In this document: positions 1 through 6,222 of the stretch, piece after piece
Numbering within the stretch: the stretch's first letter is position 1
Layout of the letters: each line of letters opens with the position of its first letter
Origin: Pirellulaceae bacterium
Lineage (GTDB): Bacteria; Planctomycetota; Planctomycetia; Pirellulales; Pirellulaceae
NCBI GenBank assembly: GCA_013002105.1
Contig: JABDKS010000509.1
Location: 1-22,096, forward strand
Length of the DNA: 22,096 bases
Direction of reading: 5' to 3'
Notes under the pieces: generated by a model
The model's database searches: none
The model's input: only the letters and a program-made list of their open reading frames with translations
Told to the model about the DNA's origin: nothing
Translations under genes and position numbers: made by a program

Positions 1-1
1 G

Positions 2-142
2 GTGTTCGACACCGAGAGCGAACGCCACGAGTACGTCCAAGCGCTGGCCGGTCGGATGGACACGAGAGATTCAGCGCAGGCAAAACACGTCATACAAGGC
101 GACCGGTGGGGGCATCCGATTACGCAGGACGGAAATCCATGA
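2..142 (+). CDS. 3' end of unrecognised upstream gene (partial)
   Basis: Frame 2 is open from the left edge of the window and ends at TGA 140-142, giving 46 residues that finish ...RWGHPITQDGNP. The composition (Asp/Glu/Arg/His mixed, no stop) looks like a genuine hydrophilic C-terminus. I do not recognise a family. The stop overlaps the ATG of the BON gene as ATGA (139-142), the usual sign of translational coupling, so the two genes are probably in one operon. A competing open frame (frame 1, running into the BON gene without an upstream stop) is also possible. The overlap and the more protein-like composition favour frame 2. Confidence 0.5.
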   Translation: MFDTESERHEYVQALAGRMDTRDSAQAKHVIQGDRWGHPITQDGNP

Positions 143-588
143 CGCAACGGACTCATCACGCCGGGCAATCGCGGGGGCAACGCCCGTCGAAGCGTCCAGT
201 AAAGCGTCCAGCGCACCGCAATGCTCCCGCCCACATGCTCAGACCACGCGTCAAACGCATCGCGTCTGGAATATTGGCGAAAAAACCTACTCTCGCTGGG
301 TTGCGTCCCATCCATTTTCATCAAAGCGATGCGGCCACCGACTTGATTTGTATCCGTACAATCAAACCCCACCCGATCGTTGCTGATGTCATCGAGCACG
401 ACGCTGAACGCCTTCTGCGTGAATCACCCTACAACGAACTCCATCAAATTCGCTGCGTGCGCCGACACGGTGTAACGGTTTTGAAAGGAACCGTCGACTC
501 GTACTTCCTCAAGCAACTGGCACAGGAAACGATCCGCGGGACCAACGGGATCACCAAGATCAACAACAATATTTTTGTGAACCCCTAG
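139..588 (+). CDS. BON-domain protein with basic N-terminus
   Basis: The product is 149 residues from ATG 139. A GTG at 106 in the same frame is possible but lies inside the upstream gene. Residues 1-60 are rich in Arg, Lys and His, with a short internal duplication (SKRPVKRP). There is no signal peptide or membrane segment. Residues about 70-149 look like a BON domain: an alpha-beta stretch with VADVIEHDAERLL, then a V-x-L-x-G-x-V strand (VTVLKGTVDS), a helix (LKQLAQETIRGT) and NGITKINNNI. BON domains are known to bind phospholipid or other surfaces and often occur in stress-related proteins. The basic tail could bind nucleic acid or acidic lipid, which is inference. Its stop codon TAG 586-588 is also the first three bases of the neighbouring repeat element. 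Confidence 0.7.
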   Translation: MTQRTHHAGQSRGQRPSKRPVKRPAHRNAPAHMLRPRVKRIASGILAKKPTLAGLRPIHFHQSDAATDLICIRTIKPHPIVADVIEHDAERLLRESPYNELHQIRCVRRHGVTVLKGTVDSYFLKQLAQETIRGTNGITKINNNIFVNP

Positions 589-682
589 TTGGACAGCGCT
601 GCTTTGGAATCCAAACGCTGTGTTTTCCCGTCCCGGATAGCCGCGTTTCGTTACGAAAACAACCGGTGTTATCGCCCGATGG

Positions 683-790
683 CTAGAGCAATTTTAGTTT
701 TCTCGTAGGCCAGGACCTGTCCTGGCGCCGCTGTGCCAGGACAGGTCCTGGCCTACGATTGATCCCACGTACTAAGTAAAAATGCTCTAG
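683..790. mobile_element. 108-bp MITE-like insert flanked by CTAG
   Basis: The unit begins CTAGAGCA (683-690) and ends TGCTCTAG (783-790), a perfect 8-bp inverted repeat followed inward by imperfectly matching AT-rich arms. Its centre is a perfect 24-bp inverted repeat (703-726 with 735-758, 8-nt loop). In the related copy at 13961-14066 the equivalent place reads CGG-CTAA-TGAAAA with no insert. The sequence here is therefore best read as an insertion with a 4-bp CTAG duplication at a CTAA/CTAG site. YTAR targets are known for some IS5-family transposons, so cross-mobilisation by such a transposase is possible. No transposase lies in this window. Confidence 0.6.
703..758. repeat. Perfect 24-bp inverted repeat, 8-nt loop
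   Basis: Arms 703-726 and 735-758 are exact reverse complements (TCGTAGGCCAGGACCTGTCC... and its complement), separated by GCCGCTGT. Each arm also contains a near-palindrome around AGGACCTGTCCT, so each single strand can fold further. The transcript from either side would form a very stable hairpin. No U-tract follows, so it is not a standard intrinsic terminator. Confidence 0.9.
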
Positions 791-810
791 TGAAACATCG
801 CGCTGTCCAG

Positions 811-830
811 CTAGAGCATTTCTAGAAATG
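811..830. repeat. Solo CTAGAGCA end plus 14-bp palindrome
   Basis: A third CTAGAGCA copy (811-818) directly follows the composite element and runs into a perfect 14-bp palindrome at 817-830 (CATTTCTAGAAATG). It is probably a decayed relative of the 683-790 insert. It sits 52 bp beyond the stop of the stress-protein gene. Confidence 0.5.
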
Positions 831-881
831 TCGTAGTCTATTGCGCGGCAGGAAAAGGGTTCACGGCGCACAGCGAGGCAA

Positions 882-1838
882 TCACGTCGTTGCCATTCCG
901 GATGACTCCGCGGAGTCGGCTGCTGATTGCACTTTTGCATGCCGTGAAATCCAGACGCTGCAATTCGCGTGTCGAAGGACATACTTAGTCGTGTTGCCTA
1001 AGATCAGATCGTGAATTCGACCGTGCCCGGCGTCGCCGATGACCAACAGGTCGCTGCCGTTCTCATTGGCAATATTCACAATTGCGTCACCAACGTGATG
1101 ATTGCGGGTCACGACCGCCGCAGAATTGGGCAACGTCCCCCGCACTCGTTTGCACATTCGCTGCGCAGCCTGATTCATTGTGGAAAAAATCTCGTCTTCG
1201 TTCGTCACTGCGGCTGCTGTCATTCCATCGCCCATGATGTAGTCGTAGATCGGTGTAATGCTGACAACAACAGCTTGCGAGTCTCTGTCCCAATCTAATT
1301 GCAACATTTCATCGACTGACGCGCGCGATTGATTGGAACCGTCGTAAGCGATCGAAATTTTGTTGGCGCGTTTGTGTTGGGAGGCTAATTCCTTGTCGGT
1401 GAAGTCACCACTATTGGGTCGCACGACCAGCACCGACGTTTTGGCGTGCGTCGCCACATAATCCGATATGCTGCCCAGCAAGACACGATCAAGAAGCGAA
1501 TGACCTCGAGCTCCCATGACGATCAGATCAACTTCTTCCTCGGCTGCCTGTTCCAAAATCACGTTGGCTGCATGACCAGGCAAATACATCCGACGAATCG
1601 ACGCGCATCGGTTACGCAGTTTCTCCGTCAGCATCGCATGGTTCTTCGTAGCCAATTCTCGCTGCGTTTCGACCCAATCAGGAAACCAAGGTTCCAAGTA
1701 CTCAGTATTCGTCGCAGGCGGATAACCCGCGACCGTCAGCAGAATCACATCCAGCGGTTCGTGGAAATGCAGCTCCCGTAAAAACAGGGCAGCGTGGTCA
1801 GACGACGACGAATTATCGGTGGCAATCAAGACTTTCAT
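882..1838 (-). CDS. Universal stress protein, two tandem Usp domains
   Basis: The product is 318 residues. The first Usp domain is about residues 1-140 (MKVLIATDNSSSSDHAAL start, strand LIVMGARG). The second is about 158-300 (KISIAYDGSNQSRAS start). The nucleotide-binding signature G-2x-G-9x-G-S is intact in domain 1 (G109, G112, G122-S123). In domain 2 it is G268, G271, G281-N282, with Asn in place of Ser/Thr. Domain 1 therefore probably binds ATP, while domain 2 is less certain. A good Shine-Dalgarno (GAGGAA) lies 6-7 nt before the ATG. Tandem Usp proteins are cytoplasmic and help survival of starvation, redox or energy stress. Two -24/-12 promoter matches upstream suggest sigma-54 control. 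Confidence 0.93.
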   Translation of the reverse strand: MKVLIATDNSSSSDHAALFLRELHFHEPLDVILLTVAGYPPATNTEYLEPWFPDWVETQRELATKNHAMLTEKLRNRCASIRRMYLPGHAANVILEQAAEEEVDLIVMGARGHSLLDRVLLGSISDYVATHAKTSVLVVRPNSGDFTDKELASQHKRANKISIAYDGSNQSRASVDEMLQLDWDRDSQAVVVSITPIYDYIMGDGMTAAAVTNEDEIFSTMNQAAQRMCKRVRGTLPNSAAVVTRNHHVGDAIVNIANENGSDLLVIGDAGHGRIHDLILGNTTKYVLRHANCSVWISRHAKVQSAADSAESSGMATT

Positions 1839-1892
1839 TACAACTTCCTCGACGGACCAACGGAAACGCTCATCACAACATCAAAAGCAAAT

Positions 1893-1909
1893 TGCAGGTA
1901 GCGTGCCAA
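1893..1909 (-). promoter_or_regulatory. Proximal sigma-54 (-24/-12) promoter for the stress protein
   Basis: The minus strand reads TTGGCACGCTACCTGCA. It fits TTGGCAC-R-N4-TTGCW with one mismatch (C for the first T of TTGC). The invariant GG and GC are exactly 10 nt apart. The predicted transcription start is near 1882, about 44 nt before the ATG at 1838. Confidence 0.6.
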
Positions 1910-1926
1910 ACGCTATAAAGAGCGGA

Positions 1927-1943
1927 CGCAATCGCGGTGCCAA
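1927..1943 (-). promoter_or_regulatory. Distal sigma-54 (-24/-12) promoter for the stress protein
   Basis: The minus strand reads TTGGCACCGCGATTGCG. All eleven strongly conserved bases (TTGGCAC and TTGC) are present with the correct GG-N10-GC spacing. Only the degenerate R and W positions differ. It lies 34 bp upstream of the proximal match and points the same way. Other TTGGCAC heptamers I met in the window lie in coding sequence and lack GC at the -12 position. Confidence 0.65.
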
Positions 1944-2062
1944 CTCCCACAACCTGCTCCTGGGCCGGATTCGGCGATGCGATTCGTCCGTAAAGCGAAC
2001 GATTTGCCTTCGTCGGTACCTCGAAACGATTATCGTGGACACCGACTTTCACGTGCGATTTT

Positions 2063-2089
2063 GCACACCCAGCCCTATGGCAGGTGTGC
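2063..2089. promoter_or_regulatory. Dyad between divergent promoters, candidate activator site
   Basis: The arms GCACACC (2063-2069) and GGTGTGC (2083-2089) are a perfect 7-bp dyad with a 13-bp centre holding a further GCC/GGC pair. GTGC/GCAC words recur on both sides. It is 117 bp upstream of the predicted start for the DUF4404 gene and about 160-195 bp upstream of those for the stress protein. That is the range where sigma-54 activators bind. Binding is inferred. Confidence 0.35.
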
Positions 2090-2165
2090 TTTCGTGCACA
2101 TCGCGTCGCAGCGGCACACTCGATTGCATCCCGAGAGGGGGAATTCAGTTATCCTATCGACAGCA

Positions 2166-2182
2166 ATGGCATGGTGATTGCA
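2166..2182 (+). promoter_or_regulatory. Possible sigma-54 (-24/-12) promoter for the DUF4404 gene
   Basis: The plus strand reads ATGGCATGGTGATTGCA with GG-N10-GC spacing and a perfect TTGCA, but two mismatches in TTGGCAC. A match this weak could arise by chance. Its place, 65 bp before the ATG at 2247 and facing away from the two better sites, gives it some weight. Confidence 0.35.
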
Positions 2183-2246
2183 TCCACAATCATTGCAGTG
2201 TCAGACTCGTCGACCCAAACACGCTTCAAACACCCAAGGGAGTGAA

Positions 2247-2504
2247 ATGCACGCGGAACTGCTAGAAACATTGAAGAGCCTGCATCTTCAACTGGAATCG
2301 ATTGACGACTTGGACGAAACGGAAGTGGAGTTGCTGCAAAAATCCGTGACGGAGATCCAAGAGACGCTCGAAGAAAAGGATGTTGACTCCGCGTCGCTGG
2401 CCAAGCGATTTCACGAAGCGACCGAATCATTCCGCGAATCACACCCCGTCTTGACACGTACCGCTGGTCAATTTGCCGACATGTTGTCACAGATGGGTAT
2501 CTGA
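2247..2504 (+). CDS. DUF4404 family small protein
   Basis: The product is 85 residues. The ATG at 2247 is preferred to an in-frame upstream ATG at 2178 because AAGGGAG (2236-2242) sits just before it and the family starts here. The protein is almost entirely helical and acidic (MHAELLETLKSLHLQLESIDDLDETEVELLQKSVTEI...). It ends with the typical F-x-E-SHP-x-L...L-x-x-MGI pattern (FRESHPVLTRTAGQFADMLSQMGI). The family has no known biochemical role. It is predicted to be cytoplasmic, with no signal or membrane segment. It is divergent from the universal stress protein gene and may share its control region, so a stress-linked role is a reasonable guess. Confidence 0.82.
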   Translation: MHAELLETLKSLHLQLESIDDLDETEVELLQKSVTEIQETLEEKDVDSASLAKRFHEATESFRESHPVLTRTAGQFADMLSQMGI

Positions 2505-2656
2505 GATCTGGCAAGCCGCCGGTGCCCGACCGCGAATACGGTGACGTCCATCCCCGCGGATCCCCAGCCCGCCGCGAGCCATTGACCGACTCAACCAACG
2601 CGCCAGTCGCTCACCCAACCAACACGCCCCCGCGCACGTACACACTGAGTCAACCG

Positions 2657-4021
2657 ATGATCGGATTGCTTGATTGCCGATTTGTACCGTTGCTTCTGTT
2701 CGGATGCTTGTTGGTCCAATCTGCCGCCGCCGACCAGCCGAATGTCTTGATCATTTTGGCCGACGATTTGGGGTGGGCCGATCTCGGATTCCAGGGCTCG
2801 ACCGATATTCGATCGCCCCACATTGATCAGCTAGCCAGCCACGCGATTCGATTCACCGATGGCCATGTCACCGCGTCGGTCTGCAGTCCTTCCAGGGCTG
2901 CTCTGATGACAGGAAAATATCAACAAAGATTCGGACACGAAGCGAACACGCCGCCGTCGGATCACGGAATGGACGTCGATCAATCGACGATGGCCGACGC
3001 GATGAAGCAACTTGGGTATCGCACGGGCGTTATTGGTAAATGGCATCTCGGCGACCGCGACGAGTTCTATCCCACGCGACGTGGTTTTGATTATTTCTTT
3101 GGGTTGCGTGAAGGCTCGCGAAGCTATTTCTACAATGCAAAGAAAGATGATCGAGCAAGCAGCTACAAGAAGATCGAAGAGAATGGTCAACAGGTTGCGT
3201 TTGACGGTTACTTAACAGACGTCTTGGGAGACAAGGCTGTTGAGTTCGTTGAATCCGATTCGCAAGATCCGTTTTTTCTGTTCTTGTCGTTTACCGCTCC
3301 ACACGGCCCCATGCAGGCAACCGAGCATGACTTGGCCCGGTTCGAAACGATCGCCGACAAGAAGCGACGAACTTACGCCGCCATGATCTGGGCCATGGAT
3401 CGCGCGATTGGACGGGTTTTAGATGCATTGCAGTCACGCGGTCAGGCCGACAATACGATCGTCTGGTTCCTGAGCGACAACGGAGGCGCGACGAACAACG
3501 GTTCCGTCAACCTGCCACTGGCCGGCCACAAGGGAATTAAGTTCGAAGGCGGCATTCGTGTCCCGTTCCTAATGCGATGGCCAAAACAGTTCGGGGGCAA
3601 CACGAAGTATGACTCAATGGTCAGCGCGATGGATATTTTTGCGACATCATTCGCAGCCGCCGGCGGTGACGTGTCGACCCTCCAACTGGACGGTGTTAAT
3701 CTGCTACCCCATTTGCGCAACGAAGTAACGACACCACCGCATGAGGAACTCTATTGGCACAAGCTGTGGTTTTCGGCAATGAGAGATGGCCCCTGGAAAC
3801 TGATCTATGTCCAAGACTACGGCTACGCGTTATACAACCTGGCGGAGGATTTGGACGAATCCAACAACTTGGCCGCAGCGGATCCCCAGCGAGTTGAATC
3901 TATGAAAGAGCGGATGAACGCATGGAAAAAGAACATGGAGCCGCCGCGTTGGGGCGAAGCAGAAGTCTGGTTTCGCACCCACAGCAAGAATCACATTCGG
4001 ATCATCGAAGGCACTCAATAG
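2657..4021 (+). CDS. Secreted sulfatase (formylglycine, S1-type)
   Basis: The product is 454 residues. The ATG at 2657 is chosen because it begins a clean signal peptide (hydrophobic residues 9-23, likely cleaved after SAAA near 25). A longer open frame from 2522 adds only low-complexity residues. The Asp pair of the metal site is D36-D37 (LADDLGWADLGF). The C-S-P-S-R motif puts the formylglycine cysteine at C76. APHGPM and LSDNGG supply further metal and sulfate ligands, and GHKG-x-x-FEGGIRVP is typical. The enzyme would hydrolyse sulfate esters outside the cytoplasm after conversion of C76 by a maturase not present here. The substrate is unknown. No strong Shine-Dalgarno is visible, which is common in planctomycetes. 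Confidence 0.95.
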   Translation: MIGLLDCRFVPLLLFGCLLVQSAAADQPNVLIILADDLGWADLGFQGSTDIRSPHIDQLASHAIRFTDGHVTASVCSPSRAALMTGKYQQRFGHEANTPPSDHGMDVDQSTMADAMKQLGYRTGVIGKWHLGDRDEFYPTRRGFDYFFGLREGSRSYFYNAKKDDRASSYKKIEENGQQVAFDGYLTDVLGDKAVEFVESDSQDPFFLFLSFTAPHGPMQATEHDLARFETIADKKRRTYAAMIWAMDRAIGRVLDALQSRGQADNTIVWFLSDNGGATNNGSVNLPLAGHKGIKFEGGIRVPFLMRWPKQFGGNTKYDSMVSAMDIFATSFAAAGGDVSTLQLDGVNLLPHLRNEVTTPPHEELYWHKLWFSAMRDGPWKLIYVQDYGYALYNLAEDLDESNNLAAADPQRVESMKERMNAWKKNMEPPRWGEAEVWFRTHSKNHIRIIEGTQ

Positions 4022-4028
4022 AATCACA

Positions 4029-4045
4029 GCGGACGATCAGTCCGC
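4029..4045. terminator. Hairpin between convergent genes
   Basis: GCGGAC (4029-4034) and GTCCGC (4040-4045) pair around a 5-nt loop, 8 nt after the sulfatase stop. The antiporter gene converges from the other side. There is no T-run on either strand, so an intrinsic terminator is only a possibility. Confidence 0.3.
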
Positions 4046-4132
4046 CATTGACCGTACACCGGGACCTAACTTGCCGCTGCCATGCCAGGACAGCTCCGTT
4101 TGGTGCATCATGTTTGCGGTGCAGAATCGACG

Positions 4133-5917
4133 CTACTGCGTGGTATTGATCGAAGCGGAGAGTTCTTTTTCGCGTAGCCCCGCTTGGTCTGCGGCGTCTT
4201 CTAGGAAATAGTTCAGGTCGGCTTGTTTGTCGGCGTGGATCACGTCATAGGCGTGAGCCGCACTATGTGCGTGATAAAGTTGTTCGGCCAAGTTCGCGTC
4301 GCGAGTAATTGCGGTCGCAAAGGCGGCCAGAATCTGCAGGTGCCGTTTCCGCTCCATCTCCGGCGTCGCCAGCAGCAAGACCGCGTGAACGCGGCGACCG
4401 TCTGGAGCGTCAAAATCGAGCCCTTCGTCGCTAATTCCCAACACACCCTTGATTTCATCGCCTTCTTCTAAGATCGCGTGTGGAATCATCAGACCTCGCC
4501 CCAAACAGGTCGTCTGATCAGCATCGCGCTGCAGCACACGCTGCACGAAGTCTTCTTGATCAACCTCCATCGGAAAGGTCGCATACAGTAGCGACGCCAA
4601 ATTACGAATCGTCCCTTCACGATCACTACCCGTCAGCCCGACCACGATGCGGTGCTCCTGCAAGAAATCCAACAATCGAGGTCGATCCTTGTGATACTCG
4701 CCTGATCGAATCAATCCAAACCTTGTCGCACTTGGACCGAGCAGTTGATTGATCGCTAGCGCGGAGAGGCCAACCGTATTAACCAACGTTCGTACTTCCT
4801 CGCTAAACCCGGACTGCTCATTGGCAACCAACAGGATCAGCCCGACGGCTACTCCACCATGTGGTAATAGCGAAACGCCCAAGTAATTCCGAACGCTGCT
4901 GGGCACTTCGGCCAGCGTCATTGCGGAGAAAGCACTGATGCACTTGCTCGATAATCGAGCGATGAAGTAAAGTCCGACTAATCCTGCTGCCTGCGGCACC
5001 AAACCAAAGTCAAGTCGCATGCCGGCAAAAGTAAAGAAGAGTGCGAACAATGCACCGCTGATTGTTTGTAAATAGGCTTCGCCTGAACGCACCAGGTCGT
5101 GACGCAAGTTGGTGACAATGATTCCAGCGAATGTGCATGCGAGGATACCTCCGGATGTTCCGAAACCGGCGGCAAATCCCCATGACCCCAGCACAACCGC
5201 CACCATTGTCGGCCCCAGAAAAGCGGGACTCACAAAATTGCGTGTCAGTAGAATGGCCGTTACCGCACACAATCCGCCAATCGCCATGGTAACGCCGAAC
5301 TGTACGACCACACTCTGCAAGGCATGCCCAAAGCCGGCCTGATCGGCCAAAACGGTCGTTACAAAGACAAAGACCGCAACCGCGACCATGTCAATCAAGC
5401 CGATGGCAGCCAGCAACGTACGCGTCAAAATCCCGCGGGCGCGAGCTTCTTGGATCACCAAAACAGTCGTTCCAGGTGCACCAGCGATCGCGATTGCCGC
5501 CAGCAGCACAGCAGGTGTCGCTGTCATCACCTCACCGCCGGGAACAAACGGCGCTACAAAAATCAACAGTGTGCCAACTAACAGCGGCGTAATGATCGCT
5601 TCACCGAGCAATAAGAACCCAATTCGCTTACCCGTGTTGCGCAGGCTGGAGAAATAGAGCGTCGCCCCAACGGTAAACGCAATGAACCCGAGCACAAAGT
5701 GCATGTACGGCAGAAACTTGTCCAGGCAGTTCGGCTCGAGCCCAGTGTCCATTCCCGGCAATGCGAGCTGGCGCAGAAGGATTCCGGTCGCAATCCAGCC
5801 GGTCACACGTGGAAGCTTGATCCGTGCGAAAATCTCGCCACCCAAGATTCCTGCGACAAGCACCGTCGCCATGTTCAATAGCGGGTCATCAAAACGCAAA
5901 TCTTGCAGGAACTCCAT
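4133..5917 (-). CDS. Cation/proton antiporter (CPA2-like) with C-terminal PTS EIIA domain
   Basis: The product is 594 residues. Residues about 15-400 hold roughly 12 hydrophobic segments of a CPA2-type exchanger (Kef/Na+-H+ antiporter family). They include a glycine-rich ATILLAAIAIAGAPGTTVLVIQEARARG-like segment near 138-162 and LPHGGVAVGLILL near 351. There is no obvious N-D or D-P pair in the ion-binding helices, so a K+/H+ or electroneutral type is more likely than NhaA-like. Residues about 415-570 match a PTS EIIA type-2 fold: GLMIPHAI puts the phosphorylatable histidine at H480, and RKRHLQIL puts a second histidine at H526. Ion transport may thus respond to PTS phosphorylation state, which is inference. 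The N-terminus is in the membrane from residue 15, without a cleaved signal. Confidence 0.88.
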   Translation of the reverse strand: MEFLQDLRFDDPLLNMATVLVAGILGGEIFARIKLPRVTGWIATGILLRQLALPGMDTGLEPNCLDKFLPYMHFVLGFIAFTVGATLYFSSLRNTGKRIGFLLLGEAIITPLLVGTLLIFVAPFVPGGEVMTATPAVLLAAIAIAGAPGTTVLVIQEARARGILTRTLLAAIGLIDMVAVAVFVFVTTVLADQAGFGHALQSVVVQFGVTMAIGGLCAVTAILLTRNFVSPAFLGPTMVAVVLGSWGFAAGFGTSGGILACTFAGIIVTNLRHDLVRSGEAYLQTISGALFALFFTFAGMRLDFGLVPQAAGLVGLYFIARLSSKCISAFSAMTLAEVPSSVRNYLGVSLLPHGGVAVGLILLVANEQSGFSEEVRTLVNTVGLSALAINQLLGPSATRFGLIRSGEYHKDRPRLLDFLQEHRIVVGLTGSDREGTIRNLASLLYATFPMEVDQEDFVQRVLQRDADQTTCLGRGLMIPHAILEEGDEIKGVLGISDEGLDFDAPDGRRVHAVLLLATPEMERKRHLQILAAFATAITRDANLAEQLYHAHSAAHAYDVIHADKQADLNYFLEDAADQAGLREKELSASINTTQ

Positions 5918-6222
5918 AGGAGAAGAAACCTGTGGGTTTTCAACAGCGTGAAATCTAACTGGCGTATCTTAGTCAAGGATCGCCATTAGACCAACGCGAG
6001 CCTGACTCTGCTACCTGATCGAATTCGGCGATTTCTCAAGTCGACGCTAATGTAGGAGGCATCGTCGTGCATTTGGCCAATCATTTGCGTTGCCTCAATT
6101 GCGTTCCCCCATTTGCCTTCTTCAGGGCAACGGATATAGCGGCTAGCAGCGAACGTCCGATTGAATCGATCGTAAATCGGCTGCGATGCTCACACCGTCT
6201 CCGCCCAATGGTGAATGTCTCA
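5918..6222. other. 305-bp gap upstream of the antiporter
   Basis: The gap lies between the sulfatase stop (6223) and the antiporter start (5917), both on the minus strand. On the minus strand a TTGACT occurs about 50 bp before the antiporter ATG, but no -10 box lies at 16-18 bp. No repeat or RNA gene is recognisable. On the plus strand AGGAGG (6054-6059) precedes a GTG at 6067, but the frame that follows runs antisense through the sulfatase and looks spurious. Confidence 0.4.

Larger units (their letters stand above)
586..813. repeat. Composite palindromic element with 14-bp imperfect terminal inverted repeats
   Basis: The left end (586-599, TAGTTGGACAGCGC) and the right end (800-813) match as inverted repeats at 13 of 14 positions. 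Inside, 614-634 is identical over 21 bases to 13961-13981. The similarity continues through a GATAGCCGC...TATCGCCC core up to about 682. A second unit (683-790) is inserted in this element. There is no coding capacity, so this is a MITE-like or REP-like non-autonomous element. It abuts the BON gene, whose stop codon forms its left edge, and ends about 70 bp before the stop of the stress-protein gene. Both genes read towards it, so it may also act as a transcription end. Confidence 0.6.

Noticed and set aside
6075..6091. GG-N10-GC sequence resembling a -24/-12 promoter on the plus strand
   Set aside because: It has two mismatches in the -24 box and would drive antisense transcription into the sulfatase. 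Matches of this quality are expected several times per window by chance.
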